From: Oreocharis arfaki
Lineage: Eukaryota > Chordata > Aves > Passeriformes > Paramythiidae
DNA: 64,000 bases
Direction of reading: 5' to 3'
Assembly (NCBI GenBank): GCA_013398015.1
Contig: VZRR01010831.1
Location: 479,729 to 543,728 of the forward strand
Each line of letters starts with the position of its first letter. The first letter of the stretch is position 1. The notes below the pieces were generated by a model that saw nothing but the letters and a program-made list of their open reading frames with translations, had not been told where the DNA came from and searched no databases. The position numbers and the translations under genes are program-made. Positions 1 through 12,260 of this stretch are shown here, piece after piece.

Positions 1-949
1 CTGGATCTGTACTGGTGCTGTACTTGGGTTGGACTGCTCCTCCTGGGCAGCCCCCCAGGGCTCAGTGCTGAGCAGCTGTGGCTGGAGCCTGCTGTGGGCA
101 CATCCAGCCTCGAGGCTGCTCCTGTGCTGTTCCAGGGCACGGGCTTCCTCTGGGATTAATTTTTCCTTCTTCTGGGATAACTTTTACAGAATGCTAGAAT
201 CCCTGAGGTTGGAAAATGCCTCCCAGACCACCAAGTCCAAGCTGTGCCCAGTGCCCACCTTGTCACCAGCACAGAGCACTGAGCACCACATCCAGGCCTT
301 CCTTGGACCCCGCCGGAGATGGAGACTCCGCCATCTCCTTGGGCAGCCCCTTCCAATGTTTCCATGACCCTTTCCATGCAGAAATTCCTGCTGATGTCCA
401 ACCTGACTCTCCCCTGGCACAGGCTGAGGCTGTGTCCACTCATTCTGTCACTTGTTGCCAAGGAAAACAGGCCAATCCCCACCTGGCTTGACCCTCCTGT
501 CAGGGAGTTGTGGAGAGCAGTGAGGCCTCCCCTGGGCCACTCCTGTTTATTAACTCCCTTCCCTCCCTTTTTTTTGAGCACAACCAACTCTCTGACTGAG
601 TGAGGATCTCTTTGAGGCAGCAGCTCTCGTTTCTGTGCAGTAGTTCAAACATCCCAATGGTAAGAAGTAACCCTCACAAAACTGGGGAATCTTTGCTGCT
701 CTCACCACCTCCTCAAAGAGTAGCTATTTCCGTGGATTTGCTGATGACCCCAGAGCTAAGATCCTATTGTTCTCAGCAGCACTCCTGGAGCAGTCGGGAG
801 TGCTGTCAAGGAAGGGGATCACTGGATTTGCTTGTAGCAAAGTGTGTTTTCTGGATTAACACAGCAATGGCATGAAACAGTTTAACTTCGTGGTTGTATT
901 TGCCCCATTAACGCCATTTATTTGTCTGTTTCTATTGATTATCAAACAG
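1..949 (+). other. intron segment (5' end outside window)
   Basis: Non-coding. Holds an antisense CR1 tail at about 186-532. The rest, including 533-949 up to the acceptor at 948-949, shows no further recognisable feature. Confidence 0.85.
186..532 (-). mobile_element. CR1 retrotransposon 3' end, antisense
   Basis: Reverse complement reads as a CR1-type LINE tail. It starts near the phrase for ctccacaactccctgacagg, continues through aggttggacatcag, and ends in the family terminus ttttccaacctcagggattc with a gattct-like end at 186-195. Same group as the copies at 29470 and 60798. 5'-truncated, non-coding; inserted antisense to DSCAM. Subfamily not assigned. Confidence 0.75.
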
Positions 950-1117
950 ACTCTTGGGATTCTGTCCAGAGAACCAGAGACGTTTCCCCTCAGCTAAACC
1001 AAGCCACCATCATTGACCTGCACCCGTCCTCCACCTACAACATCCGCATGTACGCCAAGAACCGCATCGGCAAGAGCGAGGCCAGCAATGAGCTCACCAT
1101 CACCACTGATGAAGCAG
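950..1117 (+). CDS. DSCAM: DSCAM exon, second half of FN1
   Basis: First visible coding exon, 168 nt. It begins with two bases that complete a codon from an exon upstream of the window, then reads DSWDSVQRTRDVSPQLN and YNIRMYAKNRIGKSE, ending ELTITTDEA. This is the C-terminal half of the first fibronectin III domain: the tyrosine of the F strand (STYNIRMYA) and the G strand (NELTIT) are present. Acceptor is atcaaacag|ac, donor gcag|gtatgc. The last base leaves phase 1 and joins the next exon to give A-P-D-G-P-P, the FN1/FN2 linker. Extracellular, membrane-proximal half of the receptor. The reading frame stays open past the donor only to 1143. The missing N-terminal half of FN1 should lie just upstream of the window. 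Confidence 0.95.
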
Positions 1118-4100
1118 GTATGCCCTGGCTCTGCAGCCTCTAAATTCTGTGGGAATTATCTCTCTTTGATGTCATGAAATGCTGCTAATGTGGCTGCAGC
1201 TGCATGGAAAGGAATACTGAGTTATTCCCATGAAATGTTGTTACTTTTGCAACTTCATCGTGCAGGGCTGTAATTAAAGCTGTTCAGTGGCATCTAGTGG
1301 TCAAAGAAGACATTGTGCTCCAAATTTTCAGCTTGTGGCATTGGGAATAACACACCTGTATCTACAGTGAGGCAACTCAATCACCAACATCCAAATTTTA
1401 GTGGTGGTGCCTCCCCTGTGGGTATTGTGGCTTTCCTTATTGGATATTAATGTAGGTAACTAATTTAAGTTACTCCCTTTGGAGAATGTTGATCCACATG
1501 AATCAACTCCTCGTTTGAATATTCCCTCACTCAACCCACTCACCATTTATTTTTCTGGTCTCTGTTTAAGTCTCTTGGCTGTCACTTGTTAATGCCATCC
1601 CCCTGTTCTTTGTTGTGTTGTATTACAGAATGACAGAATCATTTAGGTTGAAAAAGACCTCCAAGATGATCAGATCTGACCTTTATTTTTACCTTTAACC
1701 TTTTACTCTCCTCCATCAGCACCAGAAGGGCTGTGTGGGCATTTTCCCTTTTGTGGAAAAGAGTGGCTGGAGCCACTCTTGTGTACACGGAATTTCTGCT
1801 TTCCTTTACCTTATGCTAAGTCAGCACTGCTTCCTCCTTTGGGGATTTAGAGAGGATAACCTGGTGACAGTGTCCTGGCAGTGAAAATTCCCTTTCTCTT
1901 TCAAGATTCATGATGGTCTTGGATTCGAACATCCAGTGACTGATTTTCCGTTCAGCTGCTATGAACACAACTGTGTAATTCCCGCTTAATTTCTCTGTGT
2001 ATTTCCTACAGTGAAAACACAGCCCTTGTCAGGAGAACATGGTTTTGGTTCTGAGGGACTTTCTGAGTAGGAACAGGACACAAAGGCTCACAGTGGAAAG
2101 CAGAATAAGCTGGAGACAACATAAGTTGCATTTATTTTATCATTCTAGCGGAAGGAAAGCGTGAACAGATTTAACAGTGAATAGTTTATTTGAAAAATAT
2201 TTATTTTTTGATCAGAGATTTTCTCTTCCTTTGTGCAAAGAAAATGTGAAATCACTAGAGAAAACAGACTATCCATTCTTCTAGGCAGAGTCATCTGTAA
2301 CCCCAAAATGCCCATCTTTCCTTGTGCAAAATAGAGGGATGGGTCTTGGATCAGCTCTCTCATGCTCCCTTATTCACCCATGCTCAGAATGGTTTTTACT
2401 TGCCAAGTTTTTTCCTGGCTGGTAATTAAGTTGTCAGGATCAGCAGCTGGCCTTGAAATAAAAAAACAGCTTCCCCATGAGCAGGGTGGAACCTTAACAT
2501 CACATTTTATTCGGTTCTTTGTAACCAGGTTTCAGAATAAATGATCCTTTTGTCGCTGTCTTTTGAGGAGCTGTTTGTTGGGAGAAAAAGACCAGCAGTG
2601 TGGAACTGTATTCAGAAGTTACTGATCTACTTAGGGGAGATCTGGGAGAGAGGAGGTCAGGCTTAGGCAGAGTTTGTGATGTTTTTCTCCTGGGTTTTTA
2701 TTTCAGAGGATGCACCAAGTGCGGGAACATCATTTTTTTGATCACTGTTTACTTCTGTTCTCAGCTTTTACAGCAGGCAGTGGAGAACAGCATGGGTGCA
2801 GGGGATGAATGAGAAGGTAATGAGCAGCGAGCAAAATAAAGGTCCAAGAATTACAAGATAAAAACCAAGCAACTCCAACCATGCTGTTGGAAAGGAGGCA
2901 CAGATTCTGTATCACATATTGCAAAGAAATATGTCTATCAAAAAGAAAACTGTAAAAGGTCTCTGTGGCAAAAGGATAGTTAAGGATGGAATGATTTCAA
3001 AGCTTGAAGACCACATCTTTCTTTCCATACAACCCCAATTATCTCATGTGTTGGAAAACAGATGCCAATACACACTTGCACTAATGGCTGTCAGAAAAAA
3101 AAAGAAGCATTATGGCCATTGCCTAATACTGAAATCAATAGAGGAAATGGGGATATCTGGCTTTTCTTTATGTCCTTGCCACAAACTCTGTATGACATTA
3201 AGCATGTAAAACAAATGATTTCTTATTTAACATCTCCCTGTGGTGTGCTGGGAGCACTTAACTATTCAGGTCTGTGAAAAAAAATTGGGGTCTTTCGAGG
3301 AAAAGTCAGGATTTTTAGGGGCACATTTTAAACCCCATTTTTAGGATCAAATGCTTCACTCAAATTCCAGTACATTATAATGTACCCCAGAGAAGTGGCA
3401 TTCATTTTTGTCAACAGGGGGACAGAATCAAGGTCAGGCTTCAAAAAGCTCATAGACATCTCATTTTTGCCAGTGGACTTTTTCCTCTTCTCCTTCCTTT
3501 GTATTAATGCAAGAAGAATGGAAATAAAGTCCTTTCAAGCTTTGGAAATTTGAAGGACAGTCAATAATGGCAGAGAATGGGGCATATTTAATAAATTAAA
3601 CATATTATAGGGTGTATTCTGTGTTTCTGCTTTCATCAGTTAAAGCAAAATGTTCTGGTTCCTTTCACCACAGCTGTCATTTATTGCTGCTCCACCTCTC
3701 ACAGCCCCGTCTCACCCTTTTTATTGCTTTCCTTCCTTTGTCATGCTATTAAACTTAATTTAATACCTTTTACTGAGGCCATATTCTGCATCAAGGGAAC
3801 CCTCTGCAACAGCTCGAGATGGCTCCATCCCTCTCCTCAGATCTTTCCTTTACAGTGATTTACCTCGCTGAGCAAGCAATTTACTTCACATCTCTCTGTT
3901 CAATCCCAGCTCCTCCTGATCTGCTTTGTAGCTGCCCAGCTGACAAGGAGGTTCCTTCTTTTTTTTCACCCACCTTTAAAGCCTCCTGCACACCTTTGGC
4001 ACCGTGTTGATGGTCCATGAAAACTTCCCCTGGCTCAGGCAGGAGCTGCAAGAAGCTTTTCCCATCTACCAGATATTTTCTATCTGATTTCCAGGCTGGA

Positions 4101-4627
4101 ATTCTTACTGGGGAGGGGGAGAGTGTAAAGTGTGCAGGGTTTTATGTAAAATATCTGACATTGGACTGAACGTGCTCAGTTTCCAGTGAACAAAGAGGAT
4201 CCCACTGGAAAGTCTGCAACAGGTTGAAGGATTATGAGCTACTGGCTCACCTGCTTTAAAGGAATTCTGCTTTTCTATCACCCACAGGGTTGTGGCTGCT
4301 GAGAATTTGTCTTGCCTATCTCCAGATTTGCAGAAACAGCACTGTGAGAGTATCTCCAGCCAAGAAAATCACTATTATGCATTCTGTTCTATTCATTTTA
4401 TGTGCCAGCTTGGTATGTTTTGGTACATGTTGTGTTTTGCTGTTGGCCAGAGATGACTCCTGAATGCAAAAGATTCCTGGCCCTGCTTTTGTTTGGTGAA
4501 ATTTTCCGTGTGACACTGCCTCCAACCTCTGTGACACTGGGGTCTTAATGTGGTGACATTTTATGTGGAATGCTGAATTCCTCGGGCTGTGAGGGCCAGT
4601 TTTGATGCATTTCCCTTCTCTTTCTAG
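1118..4627 (+). other. intron, FN1/FN2 boundary (3.5 kb)
   Basis: Phase-1 intron. Holds a short antisense CR1 3' tip at about 1627-1686; nothing else recognised. Short open frames here have no domain or codon signature. Confidence 0.85.
1627..1686 (-). mobile_element. CR1 3' tip fragment, antisense
   Basis: About 60 nt resembling only the last bases of a CR1 element in reverse: agaatcatttaggttg followed by aaaaagacctccaagatgat. Too short for subfamily placement. Confidence 0.6.
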
Positions 4628-4698
4628 CCCCTGATGGTCCACCTCAGGATGTCCAGCTTGAGCCTATATCTTCACAAAGCATCAGAGTCACCTGGAAG
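4628..4698 (+). CDS. DSCAM: DSCAM exon, start of FN2
   Basis: Short 71-nt exon. Two bases complete the linker alanine, followed by PDGPPQDVQLEPISSQSIRV and the B-strand core TWK. The tryptophan in VTW is the conserved FN3 core residue. Acceptor is ctttctag|cc and donor tggaag|gtaaat. It ends in phase 0, one of only two phase-0 introns seen, and joins exactly to A-P-K-K-H-L-Q-N in the next exon. The assignment to DSCAM is clear although the exon is below a usual ORF-length cutoff, because both splice sites and the phase fit and the order of FN2 strands is correct. Confidence 0.94.
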
Positions 4699-7600
4699 GT
4701 AAATACTCACACATCCACGGACAAGATGGGCTCTGTCAGTGTTTGGGTGCTTCCAGGGGAGTATTATAACCACTGTGCCTTGGTTATTTTATTTAGGAGA
4801 GACATTGCACATTACTTTGCCAACAAATCTTAAAATATTTGGCACAGAGGGGAGCATCATGCAAAGAAAGCCTTCCATTGGAGAGTAAAAGTAGCAGCTG
4901 CTTGCATTTCCTTCTTTTTTCTGATTTCAGAGATAAGGTCACATGTTTAGAAAATGAACACTCACAAAATTTCACTGTGGTTCTGGGCAAAACTTCCCCA
5001 GAAACCATTGGAACCAGTGGGATTTTTTTCCCATTGCAATGGACTTTGGGACAGATCCTTACTGCACAGAGAGAGCAGTATGAGTGCCTCAATATAGTCC
5101 ATGAGAACTCATGAAGATCATTTAATATAAAAATATCATCGATTAGTATCATTTAAAAATCTGGCATGTCATGTGACTCAATTTTTCTAGGGTTTTTCCC
5201 AGTATTTTGACAATGACAGAATGTTTTAAATGCTTTGGTATGATACCAGAGGTACTGAAACCATGTTTTAATGGTTTTGTGGTATATACTGCTTGTAGAT
5301 TGTGTTGATAATTCCATATAATTATAATTCTGAAATATGTAATATTAAGTGCTGGAGTGGTATGGTGGCAAATAATAATAATTAATTTCTTTATTGATGT
5401 TAATTACTCCTGCAAGTGTAGATGATGTGGCTTTTGTCCTATTATATGGATTATTCAGAAAGTCAGGAGCAGTGAGGTTCTGCTTATTAACCAAATAACT
5501 ATGGGTGATTGATTATTTATTGCATAATAATGAATATATTGTGGTTTTAAGCCAGTTCTTTAAAAGGCAGGTTCAGAACCTCTTCTACACAGGTCACAAA
5601 AAAAGCAGTGCTGATTCTTGGATCTTGTCCACATATTAAATTTATATCAGTGTTGCTTTTCATCCAGTGGTTTTCAAAACCACAAGGTGTGTGGTCACAG
5701 ATTTACCTGGAGTGAAACACAACAATGTACTTAGAAAAGACATGGATTTAAATCCAACAAACAGTCAGTAGAGCAAAGGAAGAAGTTTTTGAAGCCATGC
5801 AAGGGTGTACAGTGATTCTCAACAACTGAAATAAATGTTTAATAGTTTTCTTTTCTTTTTTAAATCACTTAAGAACTGCAGCTATCTCATCAGGTCAACT
5901 ATAACCTTGAGGCTTCTTTGCCTGAACTTGTTTTTATGGATTTATAGGTGGGCAGATTGGAAAGCTTTGTTTGCTTTTTTAGAAAGTTCAGTTTGGGGGA
6001 TGTTTTTAAAAGCAGCAAGAGAAGATAACGCACCACTGGCTCACTGCTGGAGTTTATAGCTGCTGTCTGTGGTTCTGAAGGTTCTAAATTTTATAGATGC
6101 AGATGGGAACAGGCAGCTACAGGACAAACAGAATTCCCACACCTACATTTCAATAACTGCCTAAAATATGGCTCAATTTGTACTTCAAGGACACATCAAG
6201 TACAACTGAGCGTGTCCTGGTCTCTGGGTGTTGTCTGATATTGAAGGATATCAAATGAGCAGCTGGGGTTGTTCTCAAGATCATGTTTGGAATGTGATTT
6301 GAGAATTCTTCTCAAGCGAAGTTCAGTATTGATACAACAAGATATTCACAGAAATGAGTTATATATTGAATATATACTTCATTAGCCTGGCCTCGTGAGC
6401 TGAAGGGAGAGATGGATTTTCACTTTTTGAAATGAGCTTAAGGTGAAGTCATTCTGGGCAGGGTTAGAGTTTGTATAGTCCTAGCTTTACTGTAAGAGTG
6501 ATTTCCTGAATGAATTTGTAAGCTGACTAAAAAACCTTCTCTTCCCTACTAAGAAGTCCCAAACCAGGAGTGAGCCGTTTACTTCTCTACATTTATTGTG
6601 GTTTTCTCCAGCTCAGGGCAGTTTTAGTCCATTACTCAAAAAGCTGCTTTAAGAAGGTCTCACAGACATAATCCAGTTTGCTTCCATGCTGAATCCTAAC
6701 TTTTGGGTAGGTCCCTATGATGCTGTGCAGAAGGCCCTCATTGAGTGTGCAACACAATGTAATTCAAAATAAAGAAATACCCCCATGAGATCAATCCTGT
6801 GTTGTCATGGAAGCCAAAAACCAAAAAAAGAACCTGACCTTGGTAATTTTTATTTTGGAGGCATGTGGAGCTTAGCCACTAAAGGCTATGATGATGTTGT
6901 ACAAAAGGGATTGTGCTGAAAGCCATGGTTACATTTAAAGCTGGCCAACTTTATTAAAATACAGTGACAATAACAGCAAAAGGAGCGGGGAATCACACAT
7001 CGATTATCTTTCATCTTGTATTAAATCCCATTTCTGCAGCTTGCTTCAGCTGTAAATCTTCATTTAAAGTTTTGTCTTTGCCCACTCTTAGAAGATCCCA
7101 GTTAAGCAAAGTTGAATTGGTCTGTGATTTATTTAATCCAGTTTCTGTGTGTCCACACAGGACACTGGGTTTCAGACTGAGCTGTTAAATAAAACTCACT
7201 ACTTTTTTTGGTAATTTAAACTGGTGCAGAGATAATGGGAATTAAACAGGTGTTCTCATTTAGAAAAGGGCATGAAAATATTCTTTTTTTTTTTCATGTA
7301 GTACTTTACATTAGGTAAATGAAACCAATCAAATTTAGGCATGGGAAATATTCCTTTTTCTCTCTGTTCCTATTTACACCCACACAAAACTATAGAATGT
7401 CATATTTTACGAAAGTCATTGATACCCTGTTTTAAAAATACTGAATATTTTGAGAAAAGCAGTAAGGTCATGGACTGAAACTTACTTTTTCATGATGTTC
7501 TATGCCTACTGACACGGTTTACAACATTTTTCCCCAAGAGCACTAAGTTGCTTCACTCAATTTTCTACCAAAAATGTGTCTATACATGAGAAGGCATGCT

Positions 7601-7754
7601 ATCAAATGAGATATGTGTGCAAAATGTCAACTCAAAATGAACTCTTCAGATCATAGCAACAAGGAAGATTGGAATTTTTGTGAAGCAGAACATTCCAATG
7701 TTTTGTCCTGAAGCTACTTGGAGTTTGTTTTATGTTGCATAACGTTTCAAAGTG

Positions 7755-7822
7755 AAAAAAAAAAAAAAAAAGCGCTAATATTTTATTTAAAGAAAAATAA
7801 AAAAATAATTAAAAAAAAACTT
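7755..7822. repeat. A-rich low-complexity block
   Basis: A run of 18 A at 7755-7772 followed by A-rich sequence. It could be a decayed poly-A-type tract but no element body is attached on its 5' side. Confidence 0.8.
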
Positions 7823-7976
7823 GACTTAAAAAAGTATAAAGATGTTAATGAAAATTGAGGTTTCTCATTTTATCCCAATTCAAAGTGAGAAAGTGTAATT
7901 GTAGAATTTGCAATGAGGAGGCTGTTGTGGCTGCTTTGTTCAAACTGTTTGTCTGGAAGTCAATTTGTTGTTGGTC

Positions 7977-8414
7977 AAGATGAGCAGAGGGATGGAGCAG
8001 CTCTGCTGGGAGGAAAGGCTGCGAGAGCTGGGATTGTTCAGCCTGGAGAGGAGAAGCTCTGGGGTGAGCTCAGTGTGGCCTTGCAGGGCCTGAAGGAGCC
8101 CACAGGAAACGTGGAGAGAGACAATTTCCAAGGGCTGCAGGGCCAGGAGCCAGGGAATGGCTTCCCAGTGCCAGAGGGCAGGGCTGGATGGGATCTTGGG
8201 AAGGAATTGTTCCCTGGGAGGGTGGGCAGGCCCTGGCACAGGGTGCCCAGAGCAGCTGTGGCTGCCCCTGGATCCCTGGCAGTGCCCAAGGCCAGGCTGG
8301 ACATTGGGGCTTGGAGCAGCCTGGGACAGTGGGAGGTGTCCCTGCCCATGACAGGGACGGCACTGGATGAGCTTTAAGGTCCCTTCCAACCCAAACCATT
8401 CCTTGAATCTATGA
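7977..8414 (+). mobile_element. CR1 3' end, young copy
   Basis: 5'-truncated CR1 tail from gatgagcagagggatggag to the terminus cttccaacccaaaccattcc. Almost identical to the copies at 14216, 37139 and 58294. The several long open frames on both strands over this block are by-products of its low stop density and are not genes. It lies in the intron that splits FN2. Confidence 0.85.
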
Positions 8415-10131
8415 CAACATCTGAACTCAAACAGCAACAACAACAAAAATCTGACCTTAGTTTCCATCCTACAGCCCTGCTTAAAAACACCTCCTTCTGC
8501 AAACATTCAAAGATCACAAAGCTGTGGAATTGTCCAGAATAGGTGACATATTTACGAAGGGCTCTGACAATAAAGCGACATGTATGTTTCTAAAGAAGCG
8601 GCGGGATTTTTGCCCAAAAAAACCCAGAGAAATATTCAAACAGGAAACAATTATGCTCTTAGATTCCCAAAACACAATCCTTATCCCTGCAGCGTAACAT
8701 ACAAGGATCTCAAGATCTGAATCTGCTAATGTGTTCATCTGCGTCTGGTCGAGGCACTGCAATGGGAATTGTATCCTCACTTCAAATTGTGTCTTTTTCT
8801 CAAGGCAGGAGGGACAAAAAAAAAAAAACTTCTGAAGAGATTATTCAATCAATCAGTTCCACATAGTGACACATTTTAAATTTGGGAGGGGGCTGCTTTT
8901 GCAGAGAAATTATTTGATGGTAGTGGATGAAGGCAAATCCCTCCCTGGTTTTATTATCTCTAGTGAGACTTTTGGCCAGTGGACTATAAACTCCCCAAAA
9001 CTGGCAGGTCCTGTGGCAGAAATGAGTTTTTCTTGAGAATCTGTTCCTCAGGAGATTTAATGGGAGCAGCAGAAGTTGCTGCCTCTGCCAGTCCAACCCT
9101 TTGCAGATAAACTGCATCACAAAGACCTTTTTTATGGGGCAGTGGAATAGATGAGCTCGTGGGCATCTGCTGGGAATTTGAAAGAGGTTTGGAGGATTGG
9201 AAAGAGATTTTTGCTCCTGGATTACAAACTGTGCCTTAAAATGCTTATACTAATTATGCCTCGCATACATAGAAAAAAAGGCAGGAACATAATCATATAT
9301 TGAAATTAGTCCAATATTATTTAAATAGAATTTTAATAGGTATTGCTGTCAATAACAGGCTTTCTCCCTGAACTGAAAATCCCTGCTTTGCACTAGATCA
9401 CATTTTATATTGCAGAGCACAGAAATGAATTCCACTACTCAGGACCAGGGAATCTTCCTCTGTGACTGAGAAATGTGGCACATAATTACGGCCAACCATT
9501 TTGTGCTGTCCACACCCCTGAATGCCAGATACATCACAGCTATTCAGTATGCAAATCCCTGCTTTCCAAATCATTGTTGCCTGCAGCACTCATTATCTAA
9601 TCATCTTCCTCCACTCCACACTGAACAAACAGAAGCATATTTCAAAGCACACCATAAAATTTTCCTAATGCACGGGACCGAATAAACTCCTGTGACTGCC
9701 TTGCACAGATCAATAAATGCCCTCCTAAAGGTTCAGTGAATGGTGGGGGCTCCTGGCAGAAAACACAGTTGGTAGTGAATGGTGGCCTGGAATGCAAATA
9801 TGCCCTTATCAGCTCAGCTTGGATTCACCTGATAAGAGAACAAAACACCATAACTTCAAACTCAAGAGTGTCTCCTCATAGAATTTTTCATGCATGAGCC
9901 ATTTCAAAGTCTTTTGGCACAGATTTGAAAGAATCACACCTGAAATTTATGTCATTGATAAAAGCAGCTTCTTCACGTGCAGGGATTATTTTTGAATTGT
10001 TACCTAGAAATCAACTTCTATTCAGTAGGGAAAAAAAAAGTTAAACTTGTCTATTTTTCCAAAAATTTTAGAGGGAACCACTAGACTTTGGATGTGTGCA
10101 CTCAGTGTGTAACTCTCCACTTTCTGTTTAG

Positions 10132-10372
10132 GCTCCAAAGAAGCATTTGCAGAACGGAATTATCCGTGGGTACCAGATTGGGTATCGGGAGTACAGCGCG
10201 GGGGGAAATTTCCAGTTCAACATCATCAGCATCGACACCACCGGGGACAGTGAGGTTTATACACTGAATAACCTGAAAAAGTTCACCCAGTATGGCATGG
10301 TGGTGCAGGCCTGTAACAGGGCTGGGATCGGCCCTTCCTCTCAGGAAATCATCACCACAACTCTTGAGGATG
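10132..10372 (+). CDS. DSCAM: DSCAM exon, remainder of FN2
   Basis: 241-nt exon encoding the rest of the second FN3 domain: QNGIIRGYQIGYREYSAGG, then FQFNIISIDTTGDSEVYTLN, NLKKFTQYGMVVQACNRAG and SSQEIITTTLED. The L-x-x-L-x-x-F/Y-T-x-Y pattern before the F strand and the N-R-A-G turn are typical of FN3 domains. Acceptor tctgtttag|gct, phase 0; donor gaggatg|gtaggt, phase 1. A long ATT microsatellite starts only about 35 nt after the donor, and an N lies at 10480. Read-through would give a run of tyrosines, which is an artefact of the repeat and not protein. Confidence 0.96.
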
Positions 10373-10407
10373 GTAGGTCCTTGGCAGACAACTCTCATGG
10401 GACACAA

Positions 10408-10457
<50 letters not shown>

Positions 10458-12113
10458 TTTATCATTATTTTATTATTATNAATTATTATTACTATATTTA
10501 ATATTACTTTTACTACTACTACTATTACTGTTTTCTGTCTTTTACCTTGTTGCATTTCTTGTTTGATTAGTGATGATTGAAGTAGGGATGATAATTGTCC
10601 AGACTTTAGGTAGAAAGGTGTAAGAGAAGCTCCTGCCCAACGAACTTGTCTGATTTTCATTGCAAGAGTGAATTTATTTTACCAGGTAAATAAAAATAAC
10701 TGTACTAAGGCGATATATCCTGCTGTGAATGACGTTGACTGAGACCAAAACTTTCATTAAGAAGCCAAATGCTCTGGTGTTCACGTATTTGCTAATTTTG
10801 TGATCTCATCATCGCTCCAGGGTGATCTCATCATAGTTTTGAGAAGTGAAACTCTGAAAACTCTGAGAAGTGAAGCAGTACTGTTATTTTTGATGGATTT
10901 CTTTTGTTCTCAAATGAATCTGCTGTGTAACCAGAGCTCTTGTACTGCAGTGTCTTGTCAATCTTAAAAGAGATGTGTGTTTTTCTAAGGGTGTCCAGAC
11001 CAATGACAGAAAAATCATTGCTATTTCGGGCAGAATTCACCCTGTCTAACCCAAGGAACAATATAGATTTTTTTTTTTTTCCAAACTGCATAAAAAGTAC
11101 TTCTCAAACAATGAGAGGGAGTCCTCTAGTGGAAAAAGAGAGTGATCCCATACCAAAAAAAAAGGGTTCAGTATTTTAGAGGAGTATAACGGCAAATAAT
11201 AATCCTAAAGGTAATGCACGTCAGATTTTCAGCTACTGTAAATCGATATTGGTGTCCTGGAACCAGTGCCAGCTTGGAATGTGATTTTTTTACGTGGAGG
11301 AAATAGAATATCACATATCTAAAATCCTCAAGAGGCACGGATTTTGAGACAGGCTGATAGGTTTTATTTACTCTGTATGTTTCTAGGCCTCGATCGCTGA
11401 CAGACCTCAAAAGTCAGTATGCTCACACAGGCCTATATTTTGTATTAAAATAAATGGAATTTTTTCCATTCAGAATCCAGCATGCTTAATTTTCCTGGAA
11501 TTTTTTTTTTTGGTTGTTGTCACTCAATTTTGGGTCCCTCTTAGAATTAAAGATGCCACAAGCTTTAAAAGCAATGCCAAATACTAATGCTGCTGTATTG
11601 CTTTGACACTAAATGGCCAACAGAAAATGCCTTAGATTTGACTTTTCCCAGTTTTTCCAAATGTCTGTGAAAATATTTTATGACCATTTTTTCTTATATT
11701 TTCTAAAGAAGCACCCACTTTCTTTCTCCCTCCACCAAATTTAAAAGGGCATTAGAATTCTCCACAAAGATACAAATTCGGCTGCAAACTTTAAAAGATA
11801 TATTTAAGTTGCTTACAGAATGTTCTGCACATTTCAGCACCAGGACACGTTTATCTTTCAAAAGAAGCAACAAAAAGCCTGTTAAAAGACTCGTCAGCAA
11901 GTGGGGAAACAGTACATCAAAAGTCATTGCAGGGAAAACAGCTGCACTTGCAGAAACATGTGGATTATAGCAAGAATAAAGGTTTTGCATTGTTAAAAGT
12001 GTGTGATGGTAATTAAATGTTCTGTGGTGGGATAGCAGTGGAAATAAAGGGTAGCTAAAAGATGGATATTGAGTTGTATTCAGTGTATTAAAATGGTGGA
12101 TCTGTTATTCCAG
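10373..12113 (+). other. intron, FN2/FN3 boundary (1.7 kb)
   Basis: Phase-1 intron that opens with the ATT microsatellite (10407-10456) and a degenerate AT/TAC tract to about 10530. No other feature seen. Confidence 0.85.
10407..10456. repeat. (ATT)n microsatellite
   Basis: About 16 uninterrupted ATT/TAT units, followed by a degenerate AT- and TAC-rich tract to about 10530. An N at 10480 marks unresolved sequence. It starts 35 nt after a DSCAM donor site. Confidence 0.95.
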
Positions 12114-12260
12114 TGCCCAGTTGCCCTCCAGGGAATGTGCAAGCCACTGCCACGTCCCCAGAGACCATCTCCATTTCCTGGTCAACGCTGGCAAAGGAAA
12201 CCTTGAATGGGATCCTGCAGGGGTTCAGGGTTATCTACTGGGCCAACCTCTTGGATGGAG
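12114..12260 (+). CDS. DSCAM: DSCAM exon, first half of FN3 domain 3
   Basis: 147-nt exon. Phase-1 join gives V-P-S-C-P-P-G-N-V-Q-A, then TSPETISISWSTLAKETLNG and ILQGFRVIYWANLLDGE. The SISW tryptophan and the GFRVIYW C/C' strands mark an FN3 domain. Acceptor ttattccag|tg, donor gatggag|gtgaga; starts and ends in phase 1. The cysteine in the PSCPP segment stands where I recall tyrosine in mammalian DSCAM, so the domain would carry an extra, probably unpaired cysteine. No shared frame with repeats. Confidence 0.94.

Larger units (their letters stand above)
4699..10131 (+). other. intron inside FN2 (5.4 kb)
   Basis: Phase-0 intron, strongly AT-rich. Holds an A-rich low-complexity block at 7755-7822 and a young CR1 tail at 7977-8414. 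Nothing recognisable in 4.7-7.75 kb or 8.42-10.1 kb. Confidence 0.85.

Noticed and set aside
7940..8506. Long overlapping open frames on both strands (also at 14172-14708, 37133-37834, 58288-58783)
   Set aside because: They recur with the same predicted peptides at each young CR1 tail and reflect its GC-rich, stop-poor sequence, not genes.
10147..10566. Open frame ending in long tyrosine, isoleucine or asparagine runs
   Set aside because: Only the first part is the FN2 exon; the runs come from translating the ATT repeat past the donor at 10372.
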